NCBI GenBank assembly: GCA_963753055.1
Contig: CAVWAP010000001.1
Coordinates: 868,001-932,000, forward strand
From: JAUWGC01 sp963753055
Lineage (GTDB): Bacteria > Bacteroidota > Bacteroidia > Bacteroidales > B18-G4
DNA: 64,000 bases
Direction of reading: 5' to 3'
The position numbers and the translations under genes were made by a program. A model generated the notes under the pieces. That model was given only the letters and a program-made list of their open reading frames with translations, made no database searches and was not told the DNA's origin. Shown here one piece after another: positions 60,987 through 64,000 of this stretch (position 1 is the stretch's first letter; each line of letters begins with the position of its first letter).

Positions 60987-61014
60987 GGGATTCCATCCTA
61001 CGGGATGGAATCCC
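60987..61014. repeat. 12-bp perfect palindrome in the kinase leader
   Basis: GGGATTCCATCC (60987-60998), loop TACG, GGATGGAATCCC (61003-61014). It is a very stable hairpin 23 nt before the kinase start. Possible roles: mRNA stabiliser, translational control, operator, or an inserted REP-like element. Confidence 0.85.
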
Positions 61015-61037
61015 GGTATTAACAAATTGTTGATATC

Positions 61038-61961
61038 TTGGCTCGCATATATACAATCGGTGAAACCCTTCTTGACATCTTCATAAAAGATGGGCAGGCT
61101 ATTGCATCCAGGCCTGGAGGGGCGATGTTGAATACAGCAATATCCCTGGGCCGTTTAGGATTGCCCGTTTATCTTATTTCAGAATATGCCAATGATCAGG
61201 TGGGTCAGACCATTGATCATTTTTTATTGGAAAATAATGTTAGTAGCGATTATATTTATCATTATAAGGATGGAAGAACAGCATTGGCCATGGCTTTCCT
61301 GGATGATCAAAACGAAGCCAAGTATACCTTTTACAAGCAATATCCGAAAGGCAGGCTAAAGATCAAAACGCCCGATTTTACTCCGGAAGATATCATTCTA
61401 TTTGGATCATTCTATGCACTGCTGCCAGATGTCCGCAACCAGATACTTGCAATCATAAAAAAAGCGCGAAGAACCGGCGCCCTGATCATCTATGACCCAA
61501 ACATCCGGAGTCCGCATAAGAAACAGATTTCTAAGCTTAAAGGTGCCATCTCAGAGAATATTAGCCTTGCAGATATCATCCGAGGATCAAATGAAGACTT
61601 TAACACTATTTTTGATATCAATAACCAGAATGACGCCTTAAAAGAAGTGCTAAAGCATGATTGTCAACACCTTATATACACAATGAATAAGGATGGTGTC
61701 TATTTACTATACGATCAGCAGAGCCATTATTATAAGGTGCCAGGCATTGAAACTGTGAGTACTGTCGGTGCAGGAGATAGTTTTAATGCTGGACTGATAT
61801 ATGCCATCTGGAAAAATAAGCTGATGAAAGATGATATTAATAATCTGCCTTTTGAAGTATGGAGTAGCCTGATTGAGGAAGGAATAAGCTTTTCATCAGA
61901 TGTATGCCAATCATTGGATAATTATATCTCGGTTGAACTCGCCCGCCGTCTATCAAAATAA
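61038..61961 (+). CDS. PfkB family carbohydrate kinase
   Basis: 307 residues with a TTG start (MARIYTIGETLLDIFI); an in-frame stop lies 15 nt upstream and there is no ATG at that end. Motifs: RPGGAMLNTAISLGRLGLPV near the start, YDPNIRSPHK in the middle, and the catalytic TVGAGDSFNAGLIYAIW with the base Asp. Fructokinase-like or ribokinase-like; substrate not certain. It stands alone, divergent from the LytTR gene. Confidence 0.92.
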   Translation: MARIYTIGETLLDIFIKDGQAIASRPGGAMLNTAISLGRLGLPVYLISEYANDQVGQTIDHFLLENNVSSDYIYHYKDGRTALAMAFLDDQNEAKYTFYKQYPKGRLKIKTPDFTPEDIILFGSFYALLPDVRNQILAIIKKARRTGALIIYDPNIRSPHKKQISKLKGAISENISLADIIRGSNEDFNTIFDINNQNDALKEVLKHDCQHLIYTMNKDGVYLLYDQQSHYYKVPGIETVSTVGAGDSFNAGLIYAIWKNKLMKDDINNLPFEVWSSLIEEGISFSSDVCQSLDNYISVELARRLSK

Positions 61962-62007
61962 TCCCTGCCAAACATTTGCTGTCACGTAAAAAACTTCACC
62001 AACTATC

Positions 62008-64000
62008 TTATTTTAAATCTGCCTTTGGTTTTTTGCGCTTCAAATATAGATAATCAAAATAGTATAATAGTTTTATTGAAAAGCTGTTGGTGGAGGGGGA
62101 GGTGAAGACGTCCCGGGCATTGTGAAAAAAGTCGAGGGGTATATCTTCTTTTTCGGAATAAATGTTGTTTTTCCAGACGAATAATAGTTGACTGGCAGGG
62201 GCGAACTCCCAGTTAAAGACCATGTCAATGTTGAATGCATTGAAGCTGAAATCATGATATTCCTGGTAATCATTCGGGGTCCAGTAACCATCTTCATTGA
62301 GATTATAGTATTCCTGGTATTCGACCGTAAACCAATAATGCCTCAGGCGTGCTTCGATACTGATCTTTGGAGTAAAGACATACTTAACTTTGATCGTATT
62401 GGTTATGCTTTGGAGGTTTCTTGAGCCAAGGATTATCACATCATTACCGTTTACATCGGTGCTGTCCGTGACATAGCCCAGATCGTTTCCTTCGTAATCA
62501 TACTCCAGTTCCCAATTCAGAAATAAATGATCATTGAACCTGATCCTGGGTTCTATGCTGCCCCAATAACTGTATTGATCATACTTGGTTGTTTGCCAAT
62601 ATCCCAATTTTAAATCAATAACAAGCTTTTTTCTGTAATCAGGAGAGAAAAATGTTTGCACATTCCAATTTGGTGGGCGATTTAAGACCCATCCCCATAT
62701 ACGTGGCTCATAATAATCATAATATTCTGTCGGAGAGACATCCCCAGAAAGGCTGAATGTATTGAATTTTTTTGTTGTTAAACGGGAGCTGCCACTGATC
62801 TCGAAAGAGGTATAAGTCCGCGGATCATACAAGTACTCTAAATCAAAGCTGATCTCGTTGTGCCATTCATTGATTTTCCAGAATGGATCGTATACATTAT
62901 ATTCAATCTCTATTCCATTTTCAATCCTGTTGTTTCGCCTGTTAAAACCCAGGTCATTCGGATCAAATACGTCACTTTGTACATTTTGGTATGCAGCAAA
63001 CCGGAAATTACCACTGATTTTGCCAAACATCAAAAAGTAATGGTACCCAAAATCATTCAATGTGTCAGGGCGGTAGTGTTGACTTAGGTTTACCATTCCT
63101 CTGCCAGAATACATATTTCGTTTATCTGTAATACGAAACTCTGTACCGGTAACATTTGGTATGGTATAGCCTGAACCACGATACACGTTTGTATTATAAA
63201 AGCTAATGTAGGAGTTATTTTTAAGGACCTGATCTACTACCAACATATTATAATTTGTTGCAGGCTCAGTTAATATCCTTTCTTCATTGCCTAATGAATC
63301 CCTCACTTTTGCATGGGTGTTTGAGGTGACGGCATTCAGAAACCCGATGGCCAGGCCATTGCTGTTCCTCCCTGAAATCTTAGTCGCATTGATCAACTGC
63401 GATTCTTCCGGGTTTTCCACAATCATGTCCTCATCATACTGTTCCTCAATATCCCCATATCCGGAAGGCTTCCTTCCAATTCTTCTGGAATAAAACACAT
63501 TTCCTTTTTCGAATAATTCTGTGCTCTCTGTGAAAAAAGGCCGTCGTTCTTCGTAGTATACCTCGAACGGTGTTAGATTAACAATAACATCATCCGTTTG
63601 TACCTGTCCGAAATCAGGAACCAATGTCATGTCAAGTGTATAACTCTCATTCAATCCTAGTTTAAGGTCCAGTCCGTAATTATAGAAATAGCTCCATGAG
63701 TCACTGTTTGCAGATTTTTCTGTGTAACCTGCCACATAAGGGATTAGGAATAAACGCAATGGGGGTTTTATCTGGTTCAACCCTGTCAGTTCACCCGACA
63801 TGGTAAGCCAATCTTCAATCTTATTGTCAACGAAATTCCAAGTTGAAAGTTCACGATATCGCCTGATCTCGCGGCCAATTTGGAGACCCCAGGTTTGTTC
63901 GTCTGATTTTGGAAACCTGATTGCTGAATAAGGTATTTCAAGTTCAGCTGTCCAGCCTTCCTCCGTAATTTGAACATTACTTTTCCAAACGGCATCCCAT
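62008..64000 (-). CDS. DUF5916 outer-membrane-associated protein, partial
   Basis: The gene runs out of the right edge. Reading on from the apparent internal Met at 63801, the frame stays open to the window end and adds about 66 residues, including EEGWTAELEIPYSAIRFPKS and QTWGLQIGREIRRYRELSTW. This is the end of a CBM9-like domain, so the Met at 63801 is not the start. The rest is DUF5916: LDLKLGLNESYTLDMTLVPD, FGQVQTDDVIVNLTPFEVYY, ERRPFFTESTELFEKGNVFY and SRRIGRKPSGY, then many beta strands ending DYLYLKRKKPKADLK. Probably a beta-barrel-like outer-membrane protein; function unknown. Confidence 0.9.
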   Translation of the reverse strand, partial: WDAVWKSNVQITEEGWTAELEIPYSAIRFPKSDEQTWGLQIGREIRRYRELSTWNFVDNKIEDWLTMSGELTGLNQIKPPLRLFLIPYVAGYTEKSANSDSWSYFYNYGLDLKLGLNESYTLDMTLVPDFGQVQTDDVIVNLTPFEVYYEERRPFFTESTELFEKGNVFYSRRIGRKPSGYGDIEEQYDEDMIVENPEESQLINATKISGRNSNGLAIGFLNAVTSNTHAKVRDSLGNEERILTEPATNYNMLVVDQVLKNNSYISFYNTNVYRGSGYTIPNVTGTEFRITDKRNMYSGRGMVNLSQHYRPDTLNDFGYHYFLMFGKISGNFRFAAYQNVQSDVFDPNDLGFNRRNNRIENGIEIEYNVYDPFWKINEWHNEISFDLEYLYDPRTYTSFEISGSSRLTTKKFNTFSLSGDVSPTEYYDYYEPRIWGWVLNRPPNWNVQTFFSPDYRKKLVIDLKLGYWQTTKYDQYSYWGSIEPRIRFNDHLFLNWELEYDYEGNDLGYVTDSTDVNGNDVIILGSRNLQSITNTIKVKYVFTPKISIEARLRHYWFTVEYQEYYNLNEDGYWTPNDYQEYHDFSFNAFNIDMVFNWEFAPASQLLFVWKNNIYSEKEDIPLDFFHNARDVFTSPSTNSFSIKLLYYFDYLYLKRKKPKADLK

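Noticed and set aside
63786..63995. Separate small minus-strand gene at the right edge
   Set aside because: It is in the wrong frame. The DUF5916 frame itself stays open through this stretch and encodes CBM9-like sequence.
1..64000. tRNA, rRNA, riboswitch, insertion sequence or prophage
   Set aside because: I looked for cloverleaf patterns, transposase or integrase motifs and phage genes and saw none; a covariance-model search would be needed to be sure about small RNAs.

Overview
The window is chromosomal DNA of a Bacteroidota bacterium, most likely an environmental Bacteroidales/Marinilabiliales-type lineage. Support comes from the short primary sigma factor, at least 20 upstream regions carrying the Bacteroidota -7 box TAnnTTTG, both type A and type B type-IX-secretion sorting domains, a TonB-dependent receptor, a long YidC, the long form of GAPDH, a DUF5916 protein and a carboxypeptidase-regulatory-domain protein. 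I see no tRNA, rRNA, insertion sequence, prophage or CRISPR array. About 50 genes are present; the first (lipoyl-domain E2, left edge) and the last (DUF5916, right edge) are cut by the window.

Layout. 0-10 kb: partial E2 acyltransferase; a glycosyltransferase fused to a degenerate sugar-transferase; an Rrf2 regulator; an Nramp-related transporter with altered metal-site motifs; a YhdH-type reductase; a TPR protein-DUF368-aroE operon; glmM; a small basic protein. 10-20 kb: a large secreted C10 cysteine protease with six FN3-like repeats; recR; a MORN/YwqK protein; and a minus-strand run GNAT-mltG-DUF2279-HAD phosphatase-CoA transferase. 20-32 kb: housekeeping genes dapF, htrA, rpoD, gapdh, pyrG, yidC and an orphan TonB receptor. 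31-43 kb: a LOTUS-like small protein, coaE-YbbR-yajC-DUF1573, a type B T9SS cargo protein, clpB, ychF, and rpsA-rnz. 43-52 kb: a large FAD/Fe-S oxidase with lplA, a PLP transsulfuration enzyme with a lipoprotein, and a tight operon of isocitrate/isopropylmalate-type dehydrogenase, a degenerate HD protein and a fused aconitase-family hydro-lyase. 52-64 kb: cca-miaA, a type 4 uracil-DNA glycosylase, a BadF-type kinase, a surface protein with a regulatory domain, an NTF2-like secreted protein, a pentad-repeat membrane protein, a LytTR regulator, a PfkB sugar kinase and the DUF5916 gene.

Most genes are ordinary housekeeping functions: envelope and peptidoglycan building (glmM, mltG, dapF, DUF368, yidC, yajC), RNA and translation (rpsA, rnz, cca, miaA, ychF), stress (clpB, htrA), repair (recR, UDG) and cofactors (coaE, lplA).

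The most unusual signal is at the DNA level. Heptameric (7-nt period) tandem arrays of unrelated sequence sit at the 3' ends of several genes, and at two of them the array itself supplies the stop codon. The same kind of heptamer, together with a GC-rich hairpin element, appears to have been captured in frame inside the 5' part of rpsA. It gives ribosomal protein S1 an acidic N-terminal extension of about 148 residues. Other items worth checking are an 11-pentad G-x-F-x-x membrane protein, the glycosyltransferase fused to a gutted phosphoglycosyltransferase, and the dehydrogenase/HD/hydro-lyase operon whose HD protein has lost the His of its HD dyad.
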